This document shows, piece by piece, positions 6,929 to 15,558 of a DNA stretch of 34,048 nucleotides. Each line of letters opens with the position of its first letter. The first letter of the stretch is position 1. Made by a program: the position numbers and the translations under genes. The DNA is from Opitutaceae bacterium (GTDB taxonomy: Bacteria; Verrucomicrobiota; Verrucomicrobiia; Opitutales; Opitutaceae), in NCBI GenBank assembly GCA_016715765.1, contig JADJZJ010000062.1, forward strand, positions 1-34,048, given 5' to 3'. Under the pieces are notes generated by a model. That model was not told the DNA's origin, searched no databases, and saw only the letters and a list, made by a program, of their open reading frames with translations.

Positions 6929-8913
6929 ATGTCCACCACCCGCCGTCCGCTGTTTTTCGACGCCACCGATCTGCCCCGCATCCGGGCCAACACGACCGAC
7001 CCGCGCTTCGCGGAATTCTGGCGCCAGGAACTCGCGGCGGACATGGCGGCGGACACGAAATTCCTCACCGCGGAACTGCGCCTGACCAACCATGTGATCC
7101 ACCTGCTGCGCGCGCAGCGCATCCTGGAACGGACATCCTTCATTTATCTCGTCAACGGCGATCCGGCCCAACTGGCGCTCGCGAAACTGGCCATGCGGCG
7201 GATGCTCGATTACCCGGAGTGGGACGCCTTCATCGAGGGCGGCCGGCAGGTGCTCGGCATGCAGCGGGCGACCGAGGGCACGGTGGCGCTGCTGCAGGCC
7301 ATTGACTGCCTCGGCGATGCCCTCACGGCGGCGGAAGTGGCCGAAGTGGAGCAGGCGGTGCTGACAAAGGGCGTGCCGGCCTGTCATGCGGCGGTGTACG
7401 GGATGAAATATCCCGACCGTGTGCGGGGCTGGGAATGGAATCCGCGCAGCGAGGTGGACGCGCACCGGCACATCAGCCTCAAGCGCTGGCCGCTCATCCT
7501 GAATTCGACGAACCTCAAGGTCGTCCCGACTTCCTGCCTCGGCATCGCGGCCTGCTATTTCCGCGGGCGCGTGGCGGCCGCGGACAGCTGGCTCGAGCTG
7601 GCGCGGTCGAGCGCTCATTCCTTTGCGACCATGTACGGCAGCGACGGCTGTTACGACGAGGGCATCAGCTACTGGGGCTACACCACGCTCTACCTTGCGC
7701 TCTTCGCCGAGGCGCTCTGGCGCACCCAGGGGATCGACGACCGCAAGCTGATCAACTACCCGGGCACCATCCGCTACGCGCTCTGCAACACCATGCCCCG
7801 GGTCAACACCCACCGGAAAGTCGTGGATCATGTGCATGTGCCGGGCTACATGATGCCGACGGTGAAGCCCGAGTTCGACATCGTGAACCACGGCGACTCC
7901 AACGGCGCCGTCGAGGTTTCAGTGGCCGCCTGGGTGGCGCGCACGCATGGTGATCCCGTGGCGCAATTCGTCGCGCGCGAAATTGGCGAGGTCAAACAGC
8001 TCTACGGACTCATCTGGTACGATCCGAAGGCCCCGTCCGCCGCCCCCGGCGCCGAACTCCTCGATCACCGCCAGGCCAATGACATCGTGATCTCCCGCAC
8101 CGGCTGGACCGCGCAGGACAGCGTACTGGCCCTGCGCAGCGGCGGTCCGGGCAACCACGAGCACGCCGACCGCAACAGCGTCATATTCAAGGCCTGCGGC
8201 GAACGTCTCCTGCACGATCCCTTCGGTGCCGCCTACATGGTGCATCAACCGCGCTGGCTCCTCCGGCAGACCGAGGCGCACACCGCCGTGCTCATCAACG
8301 GCCAGGGACACCAGTATCACAAGGGCGAGGAGGGCACCAACGCCTCCTGGTCCTTTGCGCACCTGCTCGATTACGCCACCGGCCCGGGCTGGATGCGCGT
8401 CACCAGCGACGCCACCGAGGCCTACCAACTCGTCAACGACCAGGTGGTGCGCGTGCACCGCACCCTGGTTTTCCTCAAGCCCGACATCGTCATCTTCCTC
8501 GACCGCGTGGCTGTGAAGGATACTCCCGCCACGGTGCATTGCGGTTCCAGGCCTTCCACGACGACCTCGCGGCCGGGCTGACGGCGACCGGCACTGAATT
8601 CACCCTCACGCGTCCGCTGGCCTCGTTGCTCGGCCGCACGGCGTCCACCGGGTCGCTGCAGGTGCGCATCGGCCGGCTCGCCCTGGAGGACAAGGACGGC
8701 ATACAACCTTTTGCCGAGGTCGGGTCCGCCGCCGCCCTGGAGCACGAGATTATCACCGTGTGCAGCGCCCGTCCGGCCGGCGAGGCGCATGGCCGGCTCC
8801 AGATCAGCCGAGAGGGCGGCAGCTGGAAGGTGACCGGCATGCAGGCCGGCCGCTCGATTTCCGCTACGCTCACTCCCTCGGCCGGACATGCGGCCCCGCA
8901 GGTTGCCTTCTGA
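6929..8913 (+). CDS. Heparinase II/III-like (polysaccharide lyase-like) protein, frameshifted
   Basis: The fold is probably an alpha/alpha toroid plus beta-sandwich, as in heparinase II/III-type lyases that cleave uronate-containing polysaccharides. Visible blocks are an N-terminal LFFDATDLPRIRAN, CYDEGISYWGYTT (about 241-253) and the conserved GNHEHADRNSVIF (408-420), followed by LLHDPFGAAY. There is no signal peptide. The open frame ends at 8581, but after GCCACGGTGCA (to 8538) the downstream neighbour's homologous sequence continues in the +1 frame (LRFQAFHDDLAAGLTATG... to TGA at 8911-8913). One base is therefore missing between 8538 and 8539, either a sequencing indel or a recent mutation. 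The next gene is a full-length paralogue starting 10 bases later. Substrate specificity is unknown. Confidence 0.8.
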
Positions 8914-8923
8914 TTTCCATCCC

Positions 8924-10897
8924 ATGAATATCGACGCTTCCTCCACCAAATCCGCCGGTCGCCCGGGTCGCGATTTGCTTTTCGATGCAAATGACCTGCC
9001 CCGCATCAGGGCCAATCTCGCCCTGCCGCGGTTCGCGGAGTTGCGGGCGACCCTTTTCCCGGCCGACCTGCCGGCGAAGGAGAAATTCCTGCGCGAGGAG
9101 GTGCGGCTGGAGAACCTGATGTATGACCTCCTGAAGGTCCGCCAGATTCTCGAGCAATCGTCCCTGGCCTACGTGTTGGAGCGCGACCCCGCCCAACTGC
9201 GGGTCGCGAAACTGGCGCTGAACCGCCTGTGCGCCTACCAACGCTGGGATTATTTCCTCGAGGGCGGCAAGCAGACCATCGGCCTGCAGCGCGCGCCCGA
9301 GGCGACGATCGCCTGCGTGCTGGCGCTCGACTGGCTGGGCGACGAGTTGACGGAAGCGGAACGCGCCGGGGTCGAACGCTGCATCATCACCCTGGGCGCA
9401 CCGGCGTGCTTCACCACGCTCTACGGCATGAAATATCCCGACCGCGTGCGCGGGTGGACGCAGGACCCGCGGGAGAAAATGCCTTTCGTGATCGATATGG
9501 CGCGCTGGCCGCTGATCCTCAATGCCACCAATCTGAAGGTCATCCCCATCTGCGGCCTCGGCTTCGCCGCCATCGCGCTGCAGGGCCGGCATCCCGACGC
9601 GGGCAAATGGCTCGAGTTGGCGCGGCAGAGCGCCCGCGCCTTTGCGATCATGTACGGGCTCGACGGCGCCTACGACGAGGGTCCCGGCTACTGGGGTTAC
9701 ACGACGATGCACATGATCCTCTTCGCCGACGTGCTGTTCCGGAAGCTGGGCATCGACGACCGCCAGCTCATCAATTATCCGGGCACCGTGCGCTATGCGA
9801 TCAGCCTGGCCATGCCGACGGCCGCCAACCCCAAGGATACCGTGAACTTCAGCGATGCGGGGAGCCTCGACACGACCGTCGCCGCGTGGGTGGGACTGAC
9901 GCACGGCGACCGCGTATCCAACCATGTGGCGGCGAATATCGGCGGCCTGTCGCACTGGCCGGCGGCGGTCTGGTTCCGGCCGGAAGCGCCGGCGGAGGCG
10001 CCGGGCGCGGACCTGTATGATATGCGCCTCAGCAACGACATCGTCATCTCCCGCACGGGCTGGGAGGCGGCGGACGGCGTGGTTGCCCTGCGCAGCGGCG
10101 GGCCGGCCAACCACGAGCATGCCGACCGCAACAGCGTGCTGTTCAAGATTTATGGCGAGCGGCTGTTCCATGACCCCTTCGGCGGCGCTTACATCGCTTC
10201 CGTGCCGCGCTGGCGGTTGCGCCTCACCGAGGCGCATTCCGCCGTGCTCATCAACGGCCAGGGGCACCAGTACCACGACGGCCGCGAGGGCACCAATTCC
10301 TCCTGGGCGAATGCCAGCGTGACCGACTTCCGCACGGGCCCGGGCTGGATGAAGGTGACGAGTGATGCCACCGAGGCCTACCAGTTGGTGAACCCGGATG
10401 TGACGCAGGTGGAGCGGACGCTGTTTTACCTCAAGCCCGACGTCCTTTTGATCCTCGACCGTGTCAAGGTCGCCAAGGCCGCAACCGTGCAGGTGCGTTA
10501 CCAGGTGTTCAACGACGACGGCGGCGGGGCCGTGACGGCGGCGGACGGCCGGTTCACCATCACGCGCCCGAAGGCCGTCCTCGGCGCATCCGTGCAGACG
10601 GCGGGTCCGGCCAGCGTCCGCGTCGGCAGGATCGAACTGGCCGAATGCACAAGCACCTATCAGCCGGCGAAGGCCAGTGTGCACGAGTTTGCGGAGATCG
10701 AGAGCGCGGCGGCCACCGCCCATGTCATTTTGACCGTGGCGGCGGCGAGCCCGGTCGGCACCACGCCGGGAACGTTGAAGATCACGGCGATCGAAGGCGG
10801 CTGGCGGGTCGAGGGCAGGCATGCCGGTCGATCAATTCGCGTGGAACTCGTATTGAAGGATGGCGCGTTGCCGGAGGTAAGGATCCTCGGAGCGTAA
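8924..10897 (+). CDS. Heparinase II/III-like (polysaccharide lyase-like) protein
   Basis: This is the intact paralogue of the preceding gene, 657 residues from ATG 8924 (MNIDASSTKS). The two align along nearly their full length: LLFDANDLPRIRAN, GMKYPDRVRGW, WPLILNATNLKVIP, YDEGPGYWGYTT, ANHEHADRNSVLFK, AVLINGQGHQYH and SDATEAYQLVN. The NHEHADRNS block probably contributes the metal or catalytic histidine site seen in heparinase II/III-type enzymes, and the last 150 residues look like the beta-sandwich domain. No signal peptide is visible, so I infer an intracellular enzyme acting on imported oligosaccharides. It lies between its twin and an SSS symporter on the same strand. The exact reaction cannot be read from sequence. 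Confidence 0.85.
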   Translation: MNIDASSTKSAGRPGRDLLFDANDLPRIRANLALPRFAELRATLFPADLPAKEKFLREEVRLENLMYDLLKVRQILEQSSLAYVLERDPAQLRVAKLALNRLCAYQRWDYFLEGGKQTIGLQRAPEATIACVLALDWLGDELTEAERAGVERCIITLGAPACFTTLYGMKYPDRVRGWTQDPREKMPFVIDMARWPLILNATNLKVIPICGLGFAAIALQGRHPDAGKWLELARQSARAFAIMYGLDGAYDEGPGYWGYTTMHMILFADVLFRKLGIDDRQLINYPGTVRYAISLAMPTAANPKDTVNFSDAGSLDTTVAAWVGLTHGDRVSNHVAANIGGLSHWPAAVWFRPEAPAEAPGADLYDMRLSNDIVISRTGWEAADGVVALRSGGPANHEHADRNSVLFKIYGERLFHDPFGGAYIASVPRWRLRLTEAHSAVLINGQGHQYHDGREGTNSSWANASVTDFRTGPGWMKVTSDATEAYQLVNPDVTQVERTLFYLKPDVLLILDRVKVAKAATVQVRYQVFNDDGGGAVTAADGRFTITRPKAVLGASVQTAGPASVRVGRIELAECTSTYQPAKASVHEFAEIESAAATAHVILTVAAASPVGTTPGTLKITAIEGGWRVEGRHAGRSIRVELVLKDGALPEVRILGA

Positions 10898-10936
10898 TGG
10901 ACTCCGCATTTTGCATTCTGGGCGTAGCGGCGTGTT

Positions 10937-11019
10937 ACGTAGGGCGGGCCTTCAGCCCGCCCTACGATCCTCCATTCGCAACGTAGCGCTAGAGGGCGGG
11001 TTGAAAACCCGCCCTACGT
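10937..11019. repeat. Paired GTAGGGC-type hairpin repeat
   Basis: The left unit is a near-perfect hairpin CGTAGGGCGGGC-CTTCA-GCCCGCCCTACG. The right unit is GGGCGGGTTGAAAACCCGCCC followed by TACG. The repeat ends 17 bases before the symporter start codon, so it could act as an mRNA stability or attenuation element between lyase and transporter. Confidence 0.8.
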
Positions 11020-11036
11020 CCCAACCCTGATCCCCC

Positions 11037-12803
11037 ATGCCCCAACTCACCAGCGTCAACGCCTACGACTACGGCCTGATCGCGCTCTATTTCGCCATCG
11101 TCATCTGGGTCGGTTTTTATTCGGCCAAAAAGAACAAGGGCACCGACGATTTTTTCAAGGCCGGCGGCCACGTCCCCTGGTTCATGGCCGGTGTGTCGAA
11201 CTGGGTCTCGGGCTTTTCCGCCTTCATGTTCGTGGCGGCGGCCGGCTACACCTACAAGCACGGCTCCGGGGCGCTGATCATTTTTACTTCCGCGTTTTGG
11301 GCCTATCTCGCCGGCGCCTGGTATTTCGGTCCGGCGTGGCGCCGCGCGCGCATCGGCGCGCCGCTCGAGTTTCTCACCAAGCGCTATTCGCCCTCGACGA
11401 CGTATTTCTACACTGTCACCGCCATCCTGCCGCAGATCCTCGGCATCGCGCAGGGTCTCTACATCCTGTGCATTTTCGTTTCCGCGGCACTCGGGCTCGA
11501 CCGCGAGGTGTTCCACATTGCGAGCTTTGAGCTCACCGGCCTGCAACTGTGCATGGTGAGCGTCGGGGTCGTGATGATCTTCTACAGCGTCATCGGCGGA
11601 CTCTGGGCGGCGGTGCTCTCCGACGCCGTGCAGGGCGTGATCATCCTCGTGATGTCGCTGCTGATCTTTCCCATCTCGCTCAACTACGTCGGCAACGGCG
11701 GCGGCCTTTTTGCGGGCATGGAGCGGCTGTTCTCCGAACTGCCGCGCGAATACCTCATCCCGCACGGCCAGCCCGTGAACCTCGCGTTCATGAGCGCGTA
11801 CATCGTCAGCGTTTTTCTCGGCTACAACGTCGCGTGGCACCTCGTGCAGCGCTACAACAGCGTGTCCAGCGAGCGCGATGCGAAGAAGATGGCCTTCCTC
11901 TGCGCGTGGCTCTCGCTCTTCGGTCCGCTTCTCTGGGTGCTGCCCGTGATGGGCGCGAAGCTCATCTTTCCCGACATGGCCGTGCTCTGGCCCAACTTGA
12001 AGGCGCCCGAGGAGGCCTCGTTCGTGAGCCTGGCGATGCTGCTGCTGCCGCACGGCATGATCGGCTTCGTGGTGGCGGCCATCCTCTCGGCCACCCTCGG
12101 TCAGGCCAACGATGCCTTCAACTGGCTGGCGGCGGCGACGACCAAGGATGTGTACGTGCCCCTGCGGCGCCGCTGCGGGTTCGGCGAGTGCTCGGACAAG
12201 CACCAGTTGCGGATCGCGCAGTTAACCATGCTGGTGGTCGGCGTCTCGGGGGTGGCCATGTCCTTCGTCATTTCGAAGCTCGGCGGCGCCTTCGACTTCG
12301 GGCTCAAGTATTACTCGATGGTCGGTCCGGCCTTCATGATGCCCGTGTTGCTCGGGTTGGTGTACCGGAAGACCCCATGGTGGTCGGGCATCGCGGCCTG
12401 TTCGGCGGCGTTCACGCTGTCCATCGGCCTCTTCGTCCTCGATGTGTGGCCGCAGCATGCGTATCCGCGCAACGTCTTCAGCGCCGTGCTGGCCTCGACG
12501 GTGGTGTTTGTGATCTCCGCCTTCTGGTACCGGGCGGACGACCCGAAGAGCGCCAAGGCCATCCAACTCGACCGCGACCTGCGCACCCCGGTGCCGGACA
12601 CCCCGATGCCGGCCGGCGGCGGCCTGGGCGACTACGCCATGCTCGCGTGGGTGTCGGCCATCCTCGGGTCCGTGCTGCTGCTCTGCTGGTTCCTGCCGGC
12701 GCGTCCGCCGGCCTATGCCTCGGTGAACGTGGCGGCCGGACTGCTCCTCTTCCTCATCGCCGGCCTCCTCTGGCGCGTCTCCCGAACCAAGGCCGGAGTG
12801 TAA
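11037..12803 (+). CDS. Sodium:solute symporter (SSS/SLC5 family)
   Basis: This 588-residue inner-membrane carrier probably couples Na+ entry to uptake of a sugar or uronate-containing oligosaccharide. The N-terminus (YGLIALYFAIVIWVGFYSAKKNKGTDDFFKAGGHVPWFMAGVSNWVSGFSAFMFV) is the classic SSS opening, with the 'shell' GG motif before the first unwound helix. About 13-14 hydrophobic segments follow, with a long C-terminal part from about residue 520 ending in two more helices. It follows the two lyase-like genes and a hairpin repeat, and precedes the isochorismatase-fold gene after about 220 bases. I infer that it is the importer for this locus. The transported compound is unknown. Confidence 0.9.
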   Translation: MPQLTSVNAYDYGLIALYFAIVIWVGFYSAKKNKGTDDFFKAGGHVPWFMAGVSNWVSGFSAFMFVAAAGYTYKHGSGALIIFTSAFWAYLAGAWYFGPAWRRARIGAPLEFLTKRYSPSTTYFYTVTAILPQILGIAQGLYILCIFVSAALGLDREVFHIASFELTGLQLCMVSVGVVMIFYSVIGGLWAAVLSDAVQGVIILVMSLLIFPISLNYVGNGGGLFAGMERLFSELPREYLIPHGQPVNLAFMSAYIVSVFLGYNVAWHLVQRYNSVSSERDAKKMAFLCAWLSLFGPLLWVLPVMGAKLIFPDMAVLWPNLKAPEEASFVSLAMLLLPHGMIGFVVAAILSATLGQANDAFNWLAAATTKDVYVPLRRRCGFGECSDKHQLRIAQLTMLVVGVSGVAMSFVISKLGGAFDFGLKYYSMVGPAFMMPVLLGLVYRKTPWWSGIAACSAAFTLSIGLFVLDVWPQHAYPRNVFSAVLASTVVFVISAFWYRADDPKSAKAIQLDRDLRTPVPDTPMPAGGGLGDYAMLAWVSAILGSVLLLCWFLPARPPAYASVNVAAGLLLFLIAGLLWRVSRTKAGV

Positions 12804-12985
12804 CCACGGTCAGGGCGGATTTGAGCGCAAAGTCGCTAAGACGGAGGACTGATTCCGAAACATAGAACGCACAGTACGGACATGGAAATCTATTCTAGTG
12901 TTCGCGTTTGCGGAAAGGTTTGGGCCCTGAAAAGCTTGTTTTGTCTTTTAGTTCTTAGCGCCCTCGCGTTTCCTTGTAAATTCGA

Positions 12986-13014
12986 ATCCGTGACATCCGT
13001 GTAATCCGTGGTTA
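12986..13014. repeat. ATCCGTG heptad repeat
   Basis: ATCCGTG is repeated with variants and ends in GGTTAA. The reverse complement of the same block appears at 13857-13886 and 15392-15421, and a degenerate copy lies near 14020-14048. It sits directly before the isochorismatase-fold gene. Confidence 0.6.
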
Positions 13015-13026
13015 AACATTCCTTCC

Positions 13027-13845
13027 ATGCCCCCCGTCAAAATACCCGCCTCGTATTACCAGCAGTTTGATGCCGATTACTCGCGTGACGTGCCGGCTGA
13101 GGGTTATGGCGGCTGGAAGCAGGCCGACATCGAGATCGCGCCCGAGCACACGGCGCTCGTCATCATGCACGCCTGGGAGGCCGGCTCGATGGAACAGTGG
13201 CCGGGCTGGCGGCGCTGCGTGGAGTATCATCCCCGGGCCTTGCAGATCCTCGCTGAAATATTTCCGCCGCTGCTCAAGGCCGTGCGCGCCTCGACGCTGC
13301 CGGTGTTCCACGTCGTCGGTGGACGCGACTACTATTCACACCTTCCCGGCTACCAAAAGACCCTGAAGCTTGCCGGCCCGTCGCCCAAGTATGCCGGGGT
13401 GGCCAAGGATCCCGTAGCTGAGAAGCTGGAGAAGTTCCGGGGCGACCACGTGTTCGTCGGCGCGCACAACCGCGCCGATGTGGACGCCGGCTGGAAGTTT
13501 CTGGACTTCGCCGCCGAGGCGCGTCCGGTCGGCGACGAGTACATCGCCGAGGATGGGCACCAGCTGGCCGCCGTGTGCCGGGCGACGGGCGTCAACCATC
13601 TTGTCTACATCGGCTTTGCCATCAACTGGTGTCTCCTCATGTCGCCCGGCGGCATGGTGGATATGGGCCGCTATGGCGTCATGTGTTCAACCATCCGCGA
13701 GGCCGTGACCGCCGTGGAGAACGCCGAGACTGCCCGCGAGGAACGCGAAAAACAGCAGGCGCTTTGGCGCGTGGCGATCAACTCCGGCTTCGTGTTCGGC
13801 GTGAATGATTTCACCGCGATGGTGAAAGCCCTCCCGCGAAAGTGA
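13027..13845 (+). CDS. Isochorismatase/cysteine-hydrolase-fold protein
   Basis: This is a 272-residue protein with the Rossmann-like fold of cysteine hydrolases (isochorismatase, nicotinamidase). HTALVIMHAWEAGSM (41-55) occupies the first strand, where the family normally has its catalytic Asp; here the residue is His48. VYIGFAINWCLLMSPGGMV (193-211) contains Cys202 at the nucleophile position, followed by the usual small-residue turn. The triad is therefore atypical, and the reaction may differ or be lost. No signal peptide is seen. It lies downstream of the SSS symporter on the same strand and is the last forward gene of the glycan locus. Its substrate is unknown; a role in amide or ester removal from sugars is only a guess. 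Confidence 0.65.
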   Translation: MPPVKIPASYYQQFDADYSRDVPAEGYGGWKQADIEIAPEHTALVIMHAWEAGSMEQWPGWRRCVEYHPRALQILAEIFPPLLKAVRASTLPVFHVVGGRDYYSHLPGYQKTLKLAGPSPKYAGVAKDPVAEKLEKFRGDHVFVGAHNRADVDAGWKFLDFAAEARPVGDEYIAEDGHQLAAVCRATGVNHLVYIGFAINWCLLMSPGGMVDMGRYGVMCSTIREAVTAVENAETAREEREKQQALWRVAINSGFVFGVNDFTAMVKALPRK

Positions 13846-13856
13846 CCCGGACTATG

Positions 13857-13886
13857 TTAACCACGGATTACACGGATTGCACGGAT
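13857..13886. repeat. ACGGATT heptad repeat
   Basis: TTAACCACGGATTACACGGA followed by TTGCACGGAT, immediately downstream of the isochorismatase-fold stop. It is nearly identical to 15392-15421 and inverted relative to 12986-13014. Confidence 0.65.
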
Positions 13887-13925
13887 CAGAAGATGGTCAC
13901 AGAAGGCAGAAACGGGAAGCGGCTG

Positions 13926-14008
13926 TTTGGGTAGCGCCCGGCCTCCGGACGGGCGGTTGGGCGTGCGACTGCCAAACACGGCCCGCCCGGAGGTCGGGCC
14001 CTACCCAA
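13926..14008. repeat. Paired hairpin repeat, GGGTAG...CTACCC ends
   Basis: The left unit carries GCCCGGCCTCCGGACGGGC and the right unit GCCCGCCCGGAGGTCGGGC, with outer TTGGGTAG and CTACCCAA. The two are inverted relative to each other. It lies between the convergent isochorismatase-fold and GH29 genes and may help end both transcripts. Confidence 0.7.
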
Positions 14009-14090
14009 GGAAGGTTCGATCCATCCGTGCCATCCGTGAAATCCGTGCCTGCCCTCCGTAGGCCGGGCGAAGGAGGGGTTAAACGGTATT

Positions 14091-15380
14091 TCACTCGTAT
14101 GACTTGCCGCCGTGCAGCTGCGGGAAGCGGCTGGCGAAGACGTAGTCGGGTTTTTTCGCGAAAATCATCTCCACGACGGTCACACCGGCGGTTTTGTCCA
14201 CGGGTTTCTTGGGAAGGTTCTTCAGGATCACGCGGTGACCGTCATGGGTGAACTTGATGGGCCTGCCGTCCTTGACGAAGCGCACGGCCTTGGGAGCGTT
14301 GCGATAGCCGCCGATGCTCATCGTGCCGGAGGAGGGCCAGAGCCAATACCAGAGGAAGACGCTGCGTCCGTTGCAGGTGACATCGCTGCCGCCGTTGCCT
14401 CCGACGACCTTGATGTCCTTGGTGAGGCGGCCATAGACGGCGCGACCGTTCGACTTGAGCCAGTTGCCGACGGTGGTAAGCGGCTCGATGGCTTCCTCGG
14501 GCACGGACCCGTCGGGGGTGGGCCCGATGTTGAGGAGGAGGTTGCCGCCCTGCTTGGCACAGGTGTTCAGCATCTTGAGGATGCGCTGGGCGTTGTAGGA
14601 ATAAGGCCGGGCCTGGGCTGAATCGACGTAGCCCCAGCTGATGCCGTTGAAGGTCATGCAGGCCTCCCAGTCATGTTCCTCGGGGGTGAGGTGTTCCTCG
14701 GGCGTGGAGAAATCCTCGGGGATGAGACTGCGGTTGTTGATGATGAGGCCGGGCTGGAGGGCGCGCAGGTGCTGGTTCATCTCGACGGAGTTCCAGCCCT
14801 CCCAGGATTCCATGGGGCGGGCGACATCGTACCAGAGGATGTCGATCTTGCCGTACTGGGTGAGGAGCTCGGTGTTGAGGGCCTCGATGTAGCGGTTGAA
14901 GCGCTGGCGGGCCTGGCTGTCGAAGGCGCAGCGCCAGCCGTCGGGATGGTGCCAGTCCATGAGCGAGGAGTAGAACCCGATCCTGAGTCCGAACTCGCGG
15001 CAGGCGTCGACGAACTCGCGGACGATGTCGCGCTTGGGGCCGAAGTTGACGGAGTTGTAGGGGTTGGCCTTGGAGTCCCAGAGGCTGAAGCCCTCGTGGT
15101 GGCGCGTGGTCATCACCATGTATTTCATGCCGGCGCGCTTCGCGAGCCTGGCCCATTCGCGCGGCGCGCCCGGCTTGGGGGCGAAGGTGGCGGCGAGTTT
15201 TTCGTACTCCGGGATGGGCATGTTTTCCATGACCATGGCCCATTCGTTGCGGCCGATCTGGGAATACAGCCCGTAGTGGATGAACATCCCGAAGCGGGCC
15301 TCCCGCCACCAGGCCATCCGCCGGTCACGGCTTTGGGCGATTTCGTTCAGGTAGTCCGCTTTGCAGAGCAGGGTTTTCAT
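14091..15380 (-). CDS. GH29 family alpha-L-fucosidase
   Basis: This retaining glycoside hydrolase would release terminal alpha-L-fucose. The family blocks are in order: WWREARFGMFIHYGLYS (24-40), KYMVMTTRHHEGFSLWDSKA (86-105), IGFYSSLMDWHHPDG (134-148) and IDILWYDVARP (179-189). Asp185 is in the nucleophile position of the usual W(F/Y)DG motif, although the following Gly is Val here. NLLLNIGPTPDGSVP closes the barrel. The 429 residues cover the barrel and a short beta-sandwich. There is no signal peptide, so it should act on imported fuco-oligosaccharides. It is the downstream member of a reverse pair with the large gene at 15559-17958. Fucose linkage specificity cannot be predicted. Confidence 0.92.
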   Translation of the reverse strand: MKTLLCKADYLNEIAQSRDRRMAWWREARFGMFIHYGLYSQIGRNEWAMVMENMPIPEYEKLAATFAPKPGAPREWARLAKRAGMKYMVMTTRHHEGFSLWDSKANPYNSVNFGPKRDIVREFVDACREFGLRIGFYSSLMDWHHPDGWRCAFDSQARQRFNRYIEALNTELLTQYGKIDILWYDVARPMESWEGWNSVEMNQHLRALQPGLIINNRSLIPEDFSTPEEHLTPEEHDWEACMTFNGISWGYVDSAQARPYSYNAQRILKMLNTCAKQGGNLLLNIGPTPDGSVPEEAIEPLTTVGNWLKSNGRAVYGRLTKDIKVVGGNGGSDVTCNGRSVFLWYWLWPSSGTMSIGGYRNAPKAVRFVKDGRPIKFTHDGHRVILKNLPKKPVDKTAGVTVVEMIFAKKPDYVFASRFPQLHGGKSYE

Positions 15381-15391
15381 GGGAATTTATT

Positions 15392-15421
15392 TTAACCACG
15401 GATTACACGGATGGCACGGAT
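15392..15421. repeat. ACGGATT heptad repeat
   Basis: TTAACCACGGATTACACGGA followed by TGGCACGGAT, just upstream of the fucosidase start. It differs from the copy at 13857-13886 by one base, so the fucosidase gene is bracketed by two direct copies. Confidence 0.65.
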
Positions 15422-15445
15422 GGGGACCCAAACCCATCAAACTGA

Positions 15446-15518
15446 TTTAACCGCAAAGAACGCAAGGAACGCATAGAAGGTATGGCTCTTTGCGTTCTCT
15501 GCGTTCTTTGCGGTTAAA
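15446..15518. repeat. Inverted repeat with AACCGCAAAGAACGCAAG arms
   Basis: The left arm 15446-15473 begins TTTAACCGCAAAGAACGCAA. The right arm 15491-15518 ends TTCTTTGCGGTTAAA. They are near-perfect complements over 28 bp with a 17-bp loop. The repeat lies in the gap between the large unknown gene and the fucosidase gene, both reverse. A partial copy (AACCGCAAAGAATGCA) occurs near 24811 upstream of dnaG. Confidence 0.75.
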
Positions 15519-15558
15519 CTGCCTTGGCATTAACTTAGCGGCACCGCGCTTTATCAGG

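Noticed and set aside
8870..10822. 650-codon minus-strand open frame opposite the second lyase-like gene
   Set aside because: The plus frame is clearly homologous to the upstream paralogue; the minus frame is its shadow.
12986..13014. Heptad repeats as a replication origin iteron array
   Set aside because: Too few units, no DnaA boxes, AT-rich block or rep gene nearby.
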